From contig JALSSO010000069.1 in the NCBI GenBank assembly GCA_026984215.1, forward strand, positions 1 to 59,981: a stretch of 59,981 bases of DNA, in the 5' to 3' direction. How positions within the stretch are numbered: the stretch's first letter is position 1; each line of letters starts with the position of its first letter. This DNA is from Gammaproteobacteria bacterium. GTDB taxonomy: Bacteria; Pseudomonadota; Gammaproteobacteria; JAJDOJ01. The translations under genes were made by a program, and so were the position numbers. Positions 8,289 through 19,016 of this stretch are shown here, in pieces. Below the pieces are notes generated by a model. The model did not search any database. It was not told the DNA's origin and was given only the letters and a program-made list of their open reading frames with translations.

Positions 8289-8411
8289 TCAGTGACTCGC
8301 CACCGATTCGGGACAAATGTGCCCCGGGCTCTTGTGATACAGCGCGGCGATCCACGCAACTAGTATGATGAAGGTTGCGGTGCCGGCGATCGTCAGTGCG
8401 TCGATGTACAT
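8289..8411 (-). CDS. 40-residue single-span membrane protein
   Basis: Short gene, easily missed. Translation: MYIDALTIAGTATFIILVAW for residues 1-20, then IAALYHKSPGHICPESVASH. Residues ~6-25 form one transmembrane helix, followed by a 15-residue polar tail with His26, His31, Cys33 and His40. The ribosome site is nearly ideal (AAGGAGGA at 8426-8419, 7 bases from ATG 8411). It has its own promoter (8444-8472) and terminator (8155-8198). Size and topology resemble small accessory subunits of respiratory oxidases or small stress membrane proteins, but I do not recognise it and assign no function. It sits between an FNR-type regulator and a divergent membrane-protein gene. Confidence 0.7.
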   Translation of the reverse strand: MYIDALTIAGTATFIILVAWIAALYHKSPGHICPESVASH

Positions 8412-8438
8412 ATCGGTGTCCTCCTTTCGTCTCTTGCG

Positions 8439-8472
8439 TAAGTATATTAACGATTACTTATGAAAAAATCAA
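8439..8472 (-). promoter_or_regulatory. AT-rich promoter with operator-like palindrome upstream of the 40-residue gene
   Basis: On the minus strand TTGATT (8472-8467) and TAATAT (8449-8444) are 17 bases apart, a plausible sigma-70 promoter; TATACT at 8446-8441 is an alternative -10. Between and over the -10 lies an interrupted palindrome TAAGTA-N10-TACTTA (8439-8460), a likely repressor or activator site. The -35 overlaps a TTGAT half-site of the kind FNR binds, but the second half-site is absent. The AT-richness contrasts sharply with the surrounding DNA. Confidence 0.5.
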
Positions 8473-8541
8473 GTCCCCAGGGCCGTGATCGTTGTCACAA
8501 AGCGACATTGTGTTGCGAACGAGCGACGAAAGGGGGATGGC

Positions 8542-8994
8542 ATGTGGGATGAGGCTTGGGCCTGGGCGCGGGAGTACCAGGCGTGGCTTGCGTGGTCGGC
8601 CGCTTTGTCCTTGATCTTTGCGATTGCCAGCCTGCTGCTGGTTCCGTACGTGGTGGTCCGGATTCCCGAGGATTACTTTGTCGGCGAACGGCGACACCAG
8701 AGCCGGTTCCACAGACTTCACCCCGTGCTCTACCTACTCGTCCTCACGCTCAAGAACCTCCTGGGGTTGATGTTGTTGCTCGCGGGCATCCTCATGCTCG
8801 TGCTCCCCGGGCAGGGGCTGTTGACCATGGTGATCGGGCTGATGCTGCTGGATTTTCCGGGCAAGTACCGGCTCGAGCGTTGGTTCCTGTCGCGCCCGGG
8901 CGTGCTGGCCGGCGTCAACTGGATCCGCCGGCGGGCCGGGTGTCCGGAACTGGTGGTTCCGGATCGCGGTCCGCCAGCGGCTCGGCGGGACTGA
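8542..8994 (+). CDS. PGPGW-family transmembrane protein
   Basis: 150-residue inner-membrane protein. Two or three hydrophobic helices are visible (residues ~17-38, ~67-90 and ~88-105). The family signature is present as LVLPGQGLLTMVIGLMLLDFPGK (PGPG-type motif, here PGQG). The function of this family is not established. The ATG at 8542 is chosen for the GAAAGGGGG about 6 bases upstream; an upstream in-frame GTG at 8485 lacks such a site. The last 80 bases overlap the convergent PhnD-like gene on the other strand. Confidence 0.8.
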   Translation: MWDEAWAWAREYQAWLAWSAALSLIFAIASLLLVPYVVVRIPEDYFVGERRHQSRFHRLHPVLYLLVLTLKNLLGLMLLLAGILMLVLPGQGLLTMVIGLMLLDFPGKYRLERWFLSRPGVLAGVNWIRRRAGCPELVVPDRGPPAARRD

Positions 8995-9871
8995 GCCGAC
9001 CGGCGCTGCGGCGGTCCAGCTCCCAGCCGAAGATCACGCCGGTGAGCAGTCGGTGGTAACCCGCATAGTCGGCCGCGGTGGCCGGCTCCATGGCCGACCG
9101 ACCCGGTGCGAAGCGTTCGAGGAGCGGTGCGAGGGCCGGATTGCCCCGGCTCAGGTCGGTGCGCAGTTTCTCCAGTTCGCTCTCGCTCAGCCGGGTGCTC
9201 ACGGCGATGCCCTGGTTGGTCACCGGGTCGGTGCGGTGGATGACCCGCACGGCGGCGCGCTCCTGGTCGGTCAGTGCGTGGGTGTAGAAGGCCTCGCTGA
9301 GGACCGCGGCCTTGCAGCGCCCGGTCTGGAACGCCTTGAATACGGCCCGCATGTCGCCCTGGATGTTGACGAACCAGGGTTGCCGGATCGGGTCGTCGAA
9401 CTCCTTGAGCAGGGTCAGTGCCGATATGTCCGGTGAGGCGATGAAACAGACGCGGCGGCCCGCCAAGTCGTCGATGGTCTCCACAGCCGTGTCGGCCTTG
9501 CCGGTGATCACGAAAAACCGGAGCGTTCCGGGCAGCTTGGCCACCGGCCGGTATCCGAACTGCTGGTTCAGCCAGGAGATGAACTGGGGCCCGTCGAAGA
9601 CGATGTCGTAACGGCCCGCGCGTATGTCGCGCTCATAATGGAGCCAGGTCTTGGGATATTCGTAGACCACTCGGCGGCCCAGCAGCCGCGTCAGGTGTTC
9701 GGCCAGGGGGCCGTAGAGCCGGTTGCTGACCGCAGCGCTCTCCCGGGGCGGAGCCGTGAGGATCAGGTCGGCGTGCGCGAAGGCGGGGATCGCCAACAGC
9801 AGGGCCAGAAAGATGCGCTTCAGCCAGTGTCGTCCGTGGTGCGCATGGGTACGTATCCCTGTGGTTTTCAT
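8915..9871 (-). CDS. PhnD-like periplasmic substrate-binding protein
   Basis: Periplasmic binding protein of the phosphate/phosphonate (PhnD) superfamily, 318 residues. The N-terminus has a basic stretch, then a signal peptide (LKRIFLALLLAIPAFAHA). Family features are NRLYGPLAEHLTRLLGRRV, DIVFDGPQFISWL, the AGRRVCFIASPDISAL hinge region and GRCKAAVLSEAFYTHAL. No permease or ATPase gene is adjacent, so it may be a solitary ligand sensor or serve a distant transporter. The ATG at 9871 has GGAGAACC upstream. The 3' end overlaps the convergent PGPGW gene by 80 bases. Ligand unknown. Confidence 0.82.
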   Translation of the reverse strand: MKTTGIRTHAHHGRHWLKRIFLALLLAIPAFAHADLILTAPPRESAAVSNRLYGPLAEHLTRLLGRRVVYEYPKTWLHYERDIRAGRYDIVFDGPQFISWLNQQFGYRPVAKLPGTLRFFVITGKADTAVETIDDLAGRRVCFIASPDISALTLLKEFDDPIRQPWFVNIQGDMRAVFKAFQTGRCKAAVLSEAFYTHALTDQERAAVRVIHRTDPVTNQGIAVSTRLSESELEKLRTDLSRGNPALAPLLERFAPGRSAMEPATAADYAGYHRLLTGVIFGWELDRRSAGRLSPAEPLADRDPEPPVPDTRPAGGSS

Positions 9872-10182
9872 GCTCGGTTCTCCGTTGTTCTGCGTCGTCT
9901 CCCCACATGGGGGTTCGGGTGCGTATCGATGTGGCGGGCAACGGTAGGCTTCGCCCCTGCGTCAGGCAAGGAACAAAACGCCATCCGTAGAGCTCGGTCA
10001 CAACGCAACGCCGGGTGGCGGGGTAGGGTGTGGGACGCGGTCCATGCCGCTTGTAGGAAACGCCTTGCACAAGGCCAGGCCCGCAAAGGGCTGTTGATCA
10101 CCGCAGAGCGGGGCACCATGCGGCCAACGGGCATGGCAGCGGTTGTTCCGCGGCCTGGCGGGTCTCCCCCGTTTTGAAGGGA
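9872..10182. other. Intergenic region, about 310 bp, no gene recognised
   Basis: It lies between the start of the PhnD-like gene and the end of hpnA, both on the minus strand, so it should hold the promoter of the former and the 3' end of the hpn operon. The ribosome site GGAGAACC is at its left edge. CCCC-N7-GGGG at about 9901 can form a short stem. Short frames across it look non-coding. I find no clear -10/-35 pair and no terminator with a T run. Confidence 0.45.
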
Positions 10183-11178
10183 TCAGCCGTGTGACATCGC
10201 CGGGGAGAGAAACCAAGCGACGGCATCGGCCAAGGCCTCGCGCGCCGGACGTGGCAGGTAGCCGAGTTCGCGGCGGGCCTTGTCGCTGGAAAAGTACATC
10301 TTCTTGCGGGCCATGCGCACGCCGTCGGCGGTGAGCCGGGGTTCCGGGCCGCCGCGCAGGCGCGCCCACCCCTGGGCCGCGTAACCCAGGGGAAGGACCA
10401 GGCCATGCGGCAGGCGCACCCGCGGTGGGCGGCGGCCGGTGAGCCCCGCGATGATGGCCAGGATCTCGCGCAGGCTGAGGTTCTCGCCCCCCAGGATGTA
10501 GCGCTGTCCGGTGGCCCCCCGCTCGAGGGCCAGACAGTGGCCTTCGGCCACGTCGTCCACGTGCACGATGTTGAGCCCCGTGTCCACGTAGGCGGGCATC
10601 CGGCCGAGCGCGGCGTCGCGCACCATGCGACCGGTGGGGGTGGGCTTGATGTCGCGAGGTCCGACCGGGGTGGAGGGGTTGACGATGACGGCCGGTAGGC
10701 CGCGCGCGGCCACCAGCTCGCGGACCACTTCCTCGGCCAGGTATTTGCTGCGCTTGTAGTGGCCGATCATGTCGTCCAGGGAGACGGGTGTGGTCTCGTC
10801 GGCGGGCGCACCGTCGCGGTTCAGCCCCAGCGTCGCTACGCTGCTGGTATAGACGATGCGCTCTACACCTTGCTCCAGGGCGGCTTCCATGAGCTTGCGG
10901 GTGCCTTCGACGTTGGCGGCATAGAGGACATTGGGGTCGGGAGCCCAGAGGCGGTAGTCGGCGGCCACGTGGAACAACGCCCGGCAACCACGCAGCGCAC
11001 TGCGCAGGCTGGCGCCATCGAGCAGGTCTCCGCGGGCGAGCTCCACCTCCAGGCCCTCCAGGTTGCGCAAGTCGCTGGAGGGTCGTACCAGCGCCCGCAC
11101 GGGGTGGCCCCGGGCCAGCAGGCGGCGGACCACCGCAGAACCCACGAAACCCGTGGCGCCGGTGACGAGGACCTTCAT
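10183..11178 (-). CDS. hpnA: Hopanoid-associated sugar epimerase HpnA
   Basis: Extended short-chain dehydrogenase/epimerase, 331 residues, of the dihydroflavonol-reductase-like group named HpnA in hopanoid loci. The NAD(P)-binding motif is GATGFVGSAV (residues ~7-16), followed by VYTSSVATLG and the catalytic Tyr/Lys pair YKRSK. The NIVHVDDVAEGH and RYILGGENLSLREI blocks are typical of this subgroup. Its role would be modification of the hopanoid side-chain sugar. The ATG at 11178 overlaps the hpnN stop (ATGA), so it is translationally coupled as the last gene of a three-gene operon. Confidence 0.9.
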   Translation of the reverse strand: MKVLVTGATGFVGSAVVRRLLARGHPVRALVRPSSDLRNLEGLEVELARGDLLDGASLRSALRGCRALFHVAADYRLWAPDPNVLYAANVEGTRKLMEAALEQGVERIVYTSSVATLGLNRDGAPADETTPVSLDDMIGHYKRSKYLAEEVVRELVAARGLPAVIVNPSTPVGPRDIKPTPTGRMVRDAALGRMPAYVDTGLNIVHVDDVAEGHCLALERGATGQRYILGGENLSLREILAIIAGLTGRRPPRVRLPHGLVLPLGYAAQGWARLRGGPEPRLTADGVRMARKKMYFSSDKARRELGYLPRPAREALADAVAWFLSPAMSHG

Positions 11179-13802
11179 GGGTGTGCTCTCCTGTCGGGAG
11201 GCCGGGCGCGGGACCACCCCGCGGCGAGGGCGGGAAGCATGACCAGCGTGGCCGCCAGCGTCAAGCCGAGCCCCAGGGTCAGAACGACGCCCAGGCTGGC
11301 GGTTCCGGGGTGGGCGGAAAAGGCCAGCGCCCCGAAGCTCGCCAACGTGGTCAATGCGCTGACCAGCACGGCGCGGCCCGTGGCATGGGCCAGCGGATTG
11401 CGATCACCGGCGCGCAGCCGCGCGACCATGTGGATACCGTTGTCGACGCCGATGCCCAGCAACAGGGGCAGGGCGATGATGTTGGCGAAGTTGAAGGGGA
11501 TGTCGAGTGCCACCATGGCCGCGCCCGTGCCGATGGCGGCGGCGGCCAGCGGGACGAGCACCGCCGCCACGTCCCGGGCGCGGCGTAGGGTGAGGGTCAA
11601 CAGCAGGACGATCACGGCGGTGGCCAGGAGCAAGGCCTCGGCGAACGCGCGGATCACCACCCGGGCCGCCTCCACGTGCAGGATCGGCGCGCCTGTGGCC
11701 TCGGGCGCCGCGCCGCGCACCGCTGCCACGAAGGACCCCAATGCCACTGGGGTGTCCAGCGCGCGGGACGGATGCGCCGCCACGCGCAACGTGCCGTCGG
11801 CGGCGCGCCAGCGGGCCACCAGTGCCGGCGGGAGATCCGCCAGCGCCACGGGTCTGGCCTCTAGGGCCGTGGCCAGCCGGTGGAGGGTGTCCGGGAGATA
11901 GTGGAGGAGGTCGCCTTCGAGCGCCCGCATCCGGGCCTCGGCCCCGGGTCGATCCGGGGCCGAGGCTTGCAGCCAGGTCTGCAGGCTTTCGGCCAGGCGG
12001 GCGGCGCGGGCCCTCAGGGCGGGTTCCAGCCCGCTGTCCTCCCGCGCCGTGCGCAGCCTCTGGAGCAGGGCGCGGAGCGCCAGGCGGGTCTCGGCGAACG
12101 GCGCGGGTCGAGGCTGCGGCAGCGTCGCCAGCTCCGGGCCCAACACGAGCGCCAGCTCATCGATCAGTTCGAGCTTGGGCGCCTGATCGTCGGGAACGAA
12201 GCTGCCGAGCCACAGCGCCTCGCTCACGGTGCTCAGCGACTCCAGCCTGGCGGCCAAGGTCTGGGCCGTCTCGGTGTCCGGCACCAGGACGACCGCCTCC
12301 GGCGGGCGGCGCTCGCTCTCCCGCATGAGCATGCGATAGGTGGTCACGGCCTCGCCTTGCGGGTCGCGCAGGTGCAGGGGATCGGGGTCGAAGCGTACGC
12401 CAGGCAGCAGGAGCAGGCCCGACAGCGCCAGCGCCAGACTCGACCACCGCACGCCGACGGCGTGACGCTGCGGCCAGGCGGCGAGGCGTTCGGGCAATCC
12501 CGCCGCCGACCCGCGGGCGGCGCTCGCCAGACCCCGGGTGCCCAATAGCGCGGGCAGCAGGGTGAGAGTACAGGTGAGCGCGATCAACATGCCGGTGCCC
12601 GCGATCAGGCCCAGCTCCGAGACCCCCCGGTAATCGGTGGGGAGAAAGGCGAAGAAACCCGCCGTCGTGGTCAGGGCGCAGAGCGCCAGCGTCGGGCCCA
12701 GGAAATGGCCGAGCCGGCCGAGGGCGGGCACCACGGGTTCACCGGCCAGCAGGCGTTCGCGCAGGGCCAGTGCCCAGTGGATGCCGAAGTCCACGCCCAG
12801 GCCGATGTAGAGCACGGCGAAGACCACGGAGATCATGTTGAGGGTACCCACCGACACGGTGGCGAAGCCGGCGGTGAGCACGAGCCCCGCCAGCAGGGTG
12901 ACGAGCACGGCGGCGGTGAGCCGCACCGAGCGCAGGCCCAGATACAGGACCGCCAGCACCCCGGCCAGGGACAGGCCCGCGGCCCACGCCATGCCTTGTT
13001 CCAAGTTGCGCATCTCCTCATCGGCCATGGCCGGCCCGCCGGTGATGCGTACGCGCACCGACTCGTCCGGTGCCGCCGGCAGCGCCGATGCCAGCGCCCG
13101 GGCCCTTCGCAGGGCCGGGTGCGCGGGGCGCAGGCTGGAGAAGTCCAGCCTGGGGCGGAACACCACGAAGGCGCGTGCAGGTCCCTTTGCGGCTTCCGGG
13201 AACAGCAGCCGTTCCCAGGACACCGGCCCGCCCCCTCCCTTCAGGCGGGCGCGCACCGCTCGATCCAGCACGTCCAGGGCCGGGCCGAGGGGCACGTGGC
13301 GGCCCGTCCGCTGGGCCTCGAGGCCGTCGGAAAGCATCTCGGCCAGACCACGCAGGCTGGGATCGCGGAGGATCCGGCCGAGAAAGGGCTGCAGGGTGAT
13401 CAACCGGTCCGCAGTCTCCTCCAGGGTCTCCATGTCCAGGAAGAGCAGGGCGTTGCGGAGAAAGTAGCCGTCTGCGCCCGGCAGGTAGACGGCCTCGAAC
13501 CGTTCGGGGTGATCACGCAGTCGCGCCGCAAGCGCCCCGGCCGCCCTTCGGGCCCCCTCCGGAGTCGCGGCTTCCACCACCGCAACCAGGCTGTCGGTGT
13601 ACTGGGGGAACAGCGCCTTGTAACGCCGGTACGCCCGCAGAAAGGGCAAATCGGGCGAGAGCAGATCGGCCGTGTCGGTGTTCATGCGCAGGTGCCGGGC
13701 AGTGCCGTACAACGACAGGACCACCGCGCCGGCGAACAGCGCGAGCACCAGCCAACGCCCGCGCACCGCCAGGCAGACCCAACGTGCTGTCAGTTCACGC
13801 AC
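11175..13802 (-). CDS. hpnN: Hopanoid transporter HpnN (RND/MMPL superfamily)
   Basis: 875-residue inner-membrane protein of the RND superfamily, with two repeats of one TM helix, a large periplasmic loop and a five-helix bundle. The first helix is [17 protein letters not shown]. The sterol-sensing-like helix bundles are at mid-protein ([25 protein letters not shown] onward) and at the C-terminus ([20 protein letters not shown] onward), with [10 protein letters not shown] and [12 protein letters not shown] as the paired helix-4 motifs. HpnN in other bacteria moves hopanoids to the outer membrane. It starts with GTG 13802, overlapping the upstream phosphatidyltransferase by 8 bases. Confidence 0.93.
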   Translation of the reverse strand: MRELTARWVCLAVRGRWLVLALFAGAVVLSLYGTARHLRMNTDTADLLSPDLPFLRAYRRYKALFPQYTDSLVAVVEAATPEGARRAAGALAARLRDHPERFEAVYLPGADGYFLRNALLFLDMETLEETADRLITLQPFLGRILRDPSLRGLAEMLSDGLEAQRTGRHVPLGPALDVLDRAVRARLKGGGGPVSWERLLFPEAAKGPARAFVVFRPRLDFSSLRPAHPALRRARALASALPAAPDESVRVRITGGPAMADEEMRNLEQGMAWAAGLSLAGVLAVLYLGLRSVRLTAAVLVTLLAGLVLTAGFATVSVGTLNMISVVFAVLYIGLGVDFGIHWALALRERLLAGEPVVPALGRLGHFLGPTLALCALTTTAGFFAFLPTDYRGVSELGLIAGTGMLIALTCTLTLLPALLGTRGLASAARGSAAGLPERLAAWPQRHAVGVRWSSLALALSGLLLLPGVRFDPDPLHLRDPQGEAVTTYRMLMRESERRPPEAVVLVPDTETAQTLAARLESLSTVSEALWLGSFVPDDQAPKLELIDELALVLGPELATLPQPRPAPFAETRLALRALLQRLRTAREDSGLEPALRARAARLAESLQTWLQASAPDRPGAEARMRALEGDLLHYLPDTLHRLATALEARPVALADLPPALVARWRAADGTLRVAAHPSRALDTPVALGSFVAAVRGAAPEATGAPILHVEAARVVIRAFAEALLLATAVIVLLLTLTLRRARDVAAVLVPLAAAAIGTGAAMVALDIPFNFANIIALPLLLGIGVDNGIHMVARLRAGDRNPLAHATGRAVLVSALTTLASFGALAFSAHPGTASLGVVLTLGLGLTLAATLVMLPALAAGWSRARPPDRRAHP

Positions 13803-14391
13803 GGCCGGGACCGGCGCGGAACTTCCAGAACATGAAGGCGGTGAACAGCGGCGCCACGGCGGCCGCGGCGATCAGCAGGGGCTGAGTCCAGTCGAGAAAG
13901 GCGGCCAAGGGTACGGCCAACAGGCCGTCGTCGGGATCGAAGCCGGCCATCGATCCCAGTTCGGCCGAACGGGCGCCGGCTATGGCTTCCATGCGGAACA
14001 CCAGCCAGAAGACAGCCGCGACCGCCAGGCCGGCCACCATGCCCATCCACACCGCCCCCTCGCCCAGCGGCCCGTCGCGCAGACCCCAGCCGATGCCCAT
14101 GAACACCACCGCATCGCACACGGCATCGACCGCCAGGTCGTACTTGTGACCCCAAGGTGTGCTGCGGCCGGTCAGGCGCGCCAGCACGCCGTCCATGCGG
14201 TCGAGGATCATGGAGGCCAGATAGGTGAGCCCCGCGGCCACGTTCCACGCTGGGCCCAGGGCGAACAGGCCGGTGGCGGCCAGGCCCAGAACCAGCCGTG
14301 CCGTGGTCACCTGATTGGGCGTGACCGGGGTGTGGGCCAGCAGGCGCGCCCCCGGGAGGGCGAGGCGGTGCAGCCAGGTGTCGTGACTCAT
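13795..14391 (-). CDS. CDP-alcohol phosphatidyltransferase
   Basis: 198-residue integral membrane enzyme that transfers a phosphatidyl group from a CDP-linked lipid to an alcohol. The full family motif DG-x2-AR-x8-G-x3-D-x3-D is present at D67-G68-A71-R72-G81-D85-D89, followed by several hydrophobic helices. The acceptor alcohol cannot be read from sequence. It is the first gene of the minus-strand operon with hpnN and hpnA and overlaps hpnN. The ATG at 14391 has GAAGGA 11 bases upstream. It shares a 168-base divergent promoter region with gyrA. Most of the long open frame extending upstream of this gene is antisense to gyrA and not real. Confidence 0.88.
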   Translation of the reverse strand: MSHDTWLHRLALPGARLLAHTPVTPNQVTTARLVLGLAATGLFALGPAWNVAAGLTYLASMILDRMDGVLARLTGRSTPWGHKYDLAVDAVCDAVVFMGIGWGLRDGPLGEGAVWMGMVAGLAVAAVFWLVFRMEAIAGARSAELGSMAGFDPDDGLLAVPLAAFLDWTQPLLIAAAAVAPLFTAFMFWKFRAGPGRA

Positions 14392-14475
14392 GGGGCGAAG
14401 ATCCTTCCGGCGATGCGTTGCAGATCTCCGGTCGGCCTCAGAGCAAGCAGGCCGGCCAAAGGCTCGGGAGCAGTA

Positions 14476-14484
14476 TGGTATACT
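14476..14484 (+). promoter_or_regulatory. Extended -10 promoter candidate for gyrA
   Basis: TGG-TATACT forms an extended -10 element 75 bases upstream of the gyrA start. The matching -35 position (about 14456) is poor, as is common for extended -10 promoters. Divergent transcription of the phosphatidyltransferase-hpnN-hpnA operon starts from the same 168-base gap. Confidence 0.4.
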
Positions 14485-14559
14485 CCCATCGGTTTTTCGT
14501 CGCTGACATCGCCTCCTGCGCCTTCGCAGGACGACCTCGACCCTTTCGACACCCCGTCT

Positions 14560-17148
<2,589 letters not shown>

Positions 17149-17193
17149 GCGGGGAACCGCAGCGGGCGGGGCGCGTTGTGGCCGACGTTCGGG

Positions 17194-17208
17194 GCCGCTC
17201 CAAGCGGC
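17194..17208 (+). terminator. Weak stem-loop downstream of gyrA
   Basis: GCCGCT-N3-AGCGGC is a perfect six-base stem with a three-base loop 45 bases after the gyrA stop. No T run follows (TTGGGC), so it may be a pausing or 3'-end-protecting structure rather than a true intrinsic terminator. Candidate promoter elements for serC (TGGAAC at 17257, TAGAAC at 17280, 17 bases apart) lie downstream but are weak. Confidence 0.3.
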
Positions 17209-17304
17209 TTGGGCAACCCCGGCACACCGGAATCTCGAAGGCACCCATGGGCAGGCTGGAACGAATCAGTATCCACTCTTAGAACATATGGTTAGAGAAT
17301 ACTC

Positions 17305-18387
17305 ATGAGTAGAGCATTCAATTTCAGCGCGGGGCCGGCCATGTTGCCCGACGAGGTCCTGGAACGCGCGCGGGCCGAGATGCTCGACTACCGTGGCACG
17401 GGCATGTCGGTGATGGAGATGAGCCACCGGGGCTCGACCTTCATGGAGATCGCCGCCCGGGCCGAGGCGGACCTGCGCGAGCTCATGGGCATCGGAGAGG
17501 ACTATGCCGTCCTGTTCCTACAGGGCGGGGCGACGAGCCAATTCGCCATGGTGCCGCTCAATCTGCTGGGCGACAAGGCGACGGCCGACTACATCAACAC
17601 CGGCCAGTGGTCGAAGAAGGCCATCGCCGAAGGACGACGATACTGCGAGGTGCGTGTGGCGGCGAGCACCGAGGCGAGCGGTTTCACCACCTGCCCGGGG
17701 CCGGAAGCACTCGATCTGAATCCGCAGGCCGCCTATGTGCATTACACGCCCAACGAGACCATCGGCGGGGTGGAGTTCCCCTATGTGCCGGAGACCGGGG
17801 AGGTGCCGTTGGTGGCCGACATGTCGTCCACCATTCTCTCGCGCCCCGTGGACGTGTCGCGTTTCGGCCTGATCTATGCCGGTGCTCAAAAGAATATTGG
17901 TCCGGCGGGGCTCACCCTGGTCGTCGTGCGCCGGGATCTGATCCGCGAGCCGCGGGCAGGCACACCGACGATGTTCGCCTACCGCACCCATGCCGATGCC
18001 GGCTCCATGTACAACACCCCGCCGACCTATGCCTGGTATCTGGCCGGCCTGGTGTTTCAATGGCTGAAGGCCCAGGGTGGGTTGGAGGCCATGGCCGAGA
18101 TCAACCGCCGCAAGGCCGAGAAGCTGTACGCGGCCATCGACGGCTCGGACTTCTATCACAATCCGGTGGATCCGGCCTGCCGCTCGTGGATGAACGTGCC
18201 CTTCACCCTGGCCGATCCCGGCTTGGACGCCACCTTCCTGAGGGAGGCCGAGGCCGCCGGGCTCAAGACCCTGAAGGGGCATCGCTCGGTGGGCGGCATG
18301 CGCGCCAGCCTCTACAACGCCATGCCCGAGGCGGGCGTGGACGCCCTCGTCGCATTCATGGCCGACTTCGAGCGCCGGCACGGCTGA
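17305..18387 (+). CDS. serC: Phosphoserine aminotransferase
   Basis: PLP enzyme converting 3-phosphohydroxypyruvate and glutamate to 3-phosphoserine (serine and pyridoxal pathways), 360 residues, the standard length. It starts FNFSAGPAMLP, the SerC N-terminal signature. It has MSVMEMSHRG, LFLQGGATSQFAMVP, the PLP lysine in YAGAQKNIGPAG, and the C-terminal GHRSVGGMRASLYNAMP. It opens a gene string with Uma2, serA, pheA, hisC and tyrA. The ATG at 17305 lacks a strong ribosome site. Confidence 0.97.
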   Translation: MSRAFNFSAGPAMLPDEVLERARAEMLDYRGTGMSVMEMSHRGSTFMEIAARAEADLRELMGIGEDYAVLFLQGGATSQFAMVPLNLLGDKATADYINTGQWSKKAIAEGRRYCEVRVAASTEASGFTTCPGPEALDLNPQAAYVHYTPNETIGGVEFPYVPETGEVPLVADMSSTILSRPVDVSRFGLIYAGAQKNIGPAGLTLVVVRRDLIREPRAGTPTMFAYRTHADAGSMYNTPPTYAWYLAGLVFQWLKAQGGLEAMAEINRRKAEKLYAAIDGSDFYHNPVDPACRSWMNVPFTLADPGLDATFLREAEAAGLKTLKGHRSVGGMRASLYNAMPEAGVDALVAFMADFERRHG

Positions 18388-18439
18388 ACGGGCGCGTATA
18401 ATCCGATGGCCGAGGCACGGTTTTTCCGAGGAGCGCGCA

Positions 18440-18976
18440 ATGGATCCGGCCTACTTGCCGCACTATACCCTGGAAGACTGGCGCCGTTGGGCGGGGGACT
18501 GGGAACTCATCGAGGGCGTGCCCTACGCCATGGCCCCCTCGCCGACGGTGACGCATCAGGCCGTGGGTTCCGCACTGGTGGCACAACTGTTCGGGCAGCT
18601 GGGTGCTTGTCCGCGGTGTCAGGTGGTCTACGAGACCGACTGGGAGGTCAACGAGGACACGGTTCTGCGGCCCGACTGCATGGTGTTGTGTGATCAGCGC
18701 GGGGAGCGGGTGCACAAACCGCCGCGGCTGATGCTGGAGATCGTCTCGGCCTCCACTGCCGCGCGGGATGAACATCTGAAATTCGGGATCGCCGAACGCG
18801 AGGGGGTACCCTATTTCGTACTGGTGTATCCCAGGTGGCGGGTGGCGAAGATCTTCGTCTGGCGCGAGGGGCATTACGTGAAATCGGCGGACTGTGCCGA
18901 GGAGGCCTTCGAGTTCCGATTCGGGGACTGCCGCGCCGCGGTGGACTTCACGCGGATCTGGCCGGCCGGGGACTGA
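18440..18976 (+). CDS. Uma2-family (DUF820) PD-(D/E)xK nuclease-like protein
   Basis: 178-residue member of the Uma2 family, a restriction-endonuclease-like fold common in cyanobacteria and some proteobacteria and without established role. Family features are the N-terminal YTLEDWRRWAGDWELIEGVPYAMAPSPTVTHQ, the acidic strand ETDWEVNEDTVLRPDCMVL, and the second catalytic strand RLMLEIVSAST, followed by DEHLKFGIAEREGVPYFVLVYP. It starts at ATG 18440 with CGAGGAGCG upstream. It lies between serC and serA on the same strand, an odd place for this family. Confidence 0.88.
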   Translation: MDPAYLPHYTLEDWRRWAGDWELIEGVPYAMAPSPTVTHQAVGSALVAQLFGQLGACPRCQVVYETDWEVNEDTVLRPDCMVLCDQRGERVHKPPRLMLEIVSASTAARDEHLKFGIAEREGVPYFVLVYPRWRVAKIFVWREGHYVKSADCAEEAFEFRFGDCRAAVDFTRIWPAGD

Positions 18977-19016
18977 ACGCGGGCGCAGGTATTCACATCT
19001 GGGTTGGGTCAATGGC

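Noticed and set aside
8467-8472. FNR binding site upstream of the 40-residue gene
   Set aside because: Only one TTGAT half-site is visible; the expected ATCAA partner at a spacing of four is not present, so I kept it as a -35 element only.
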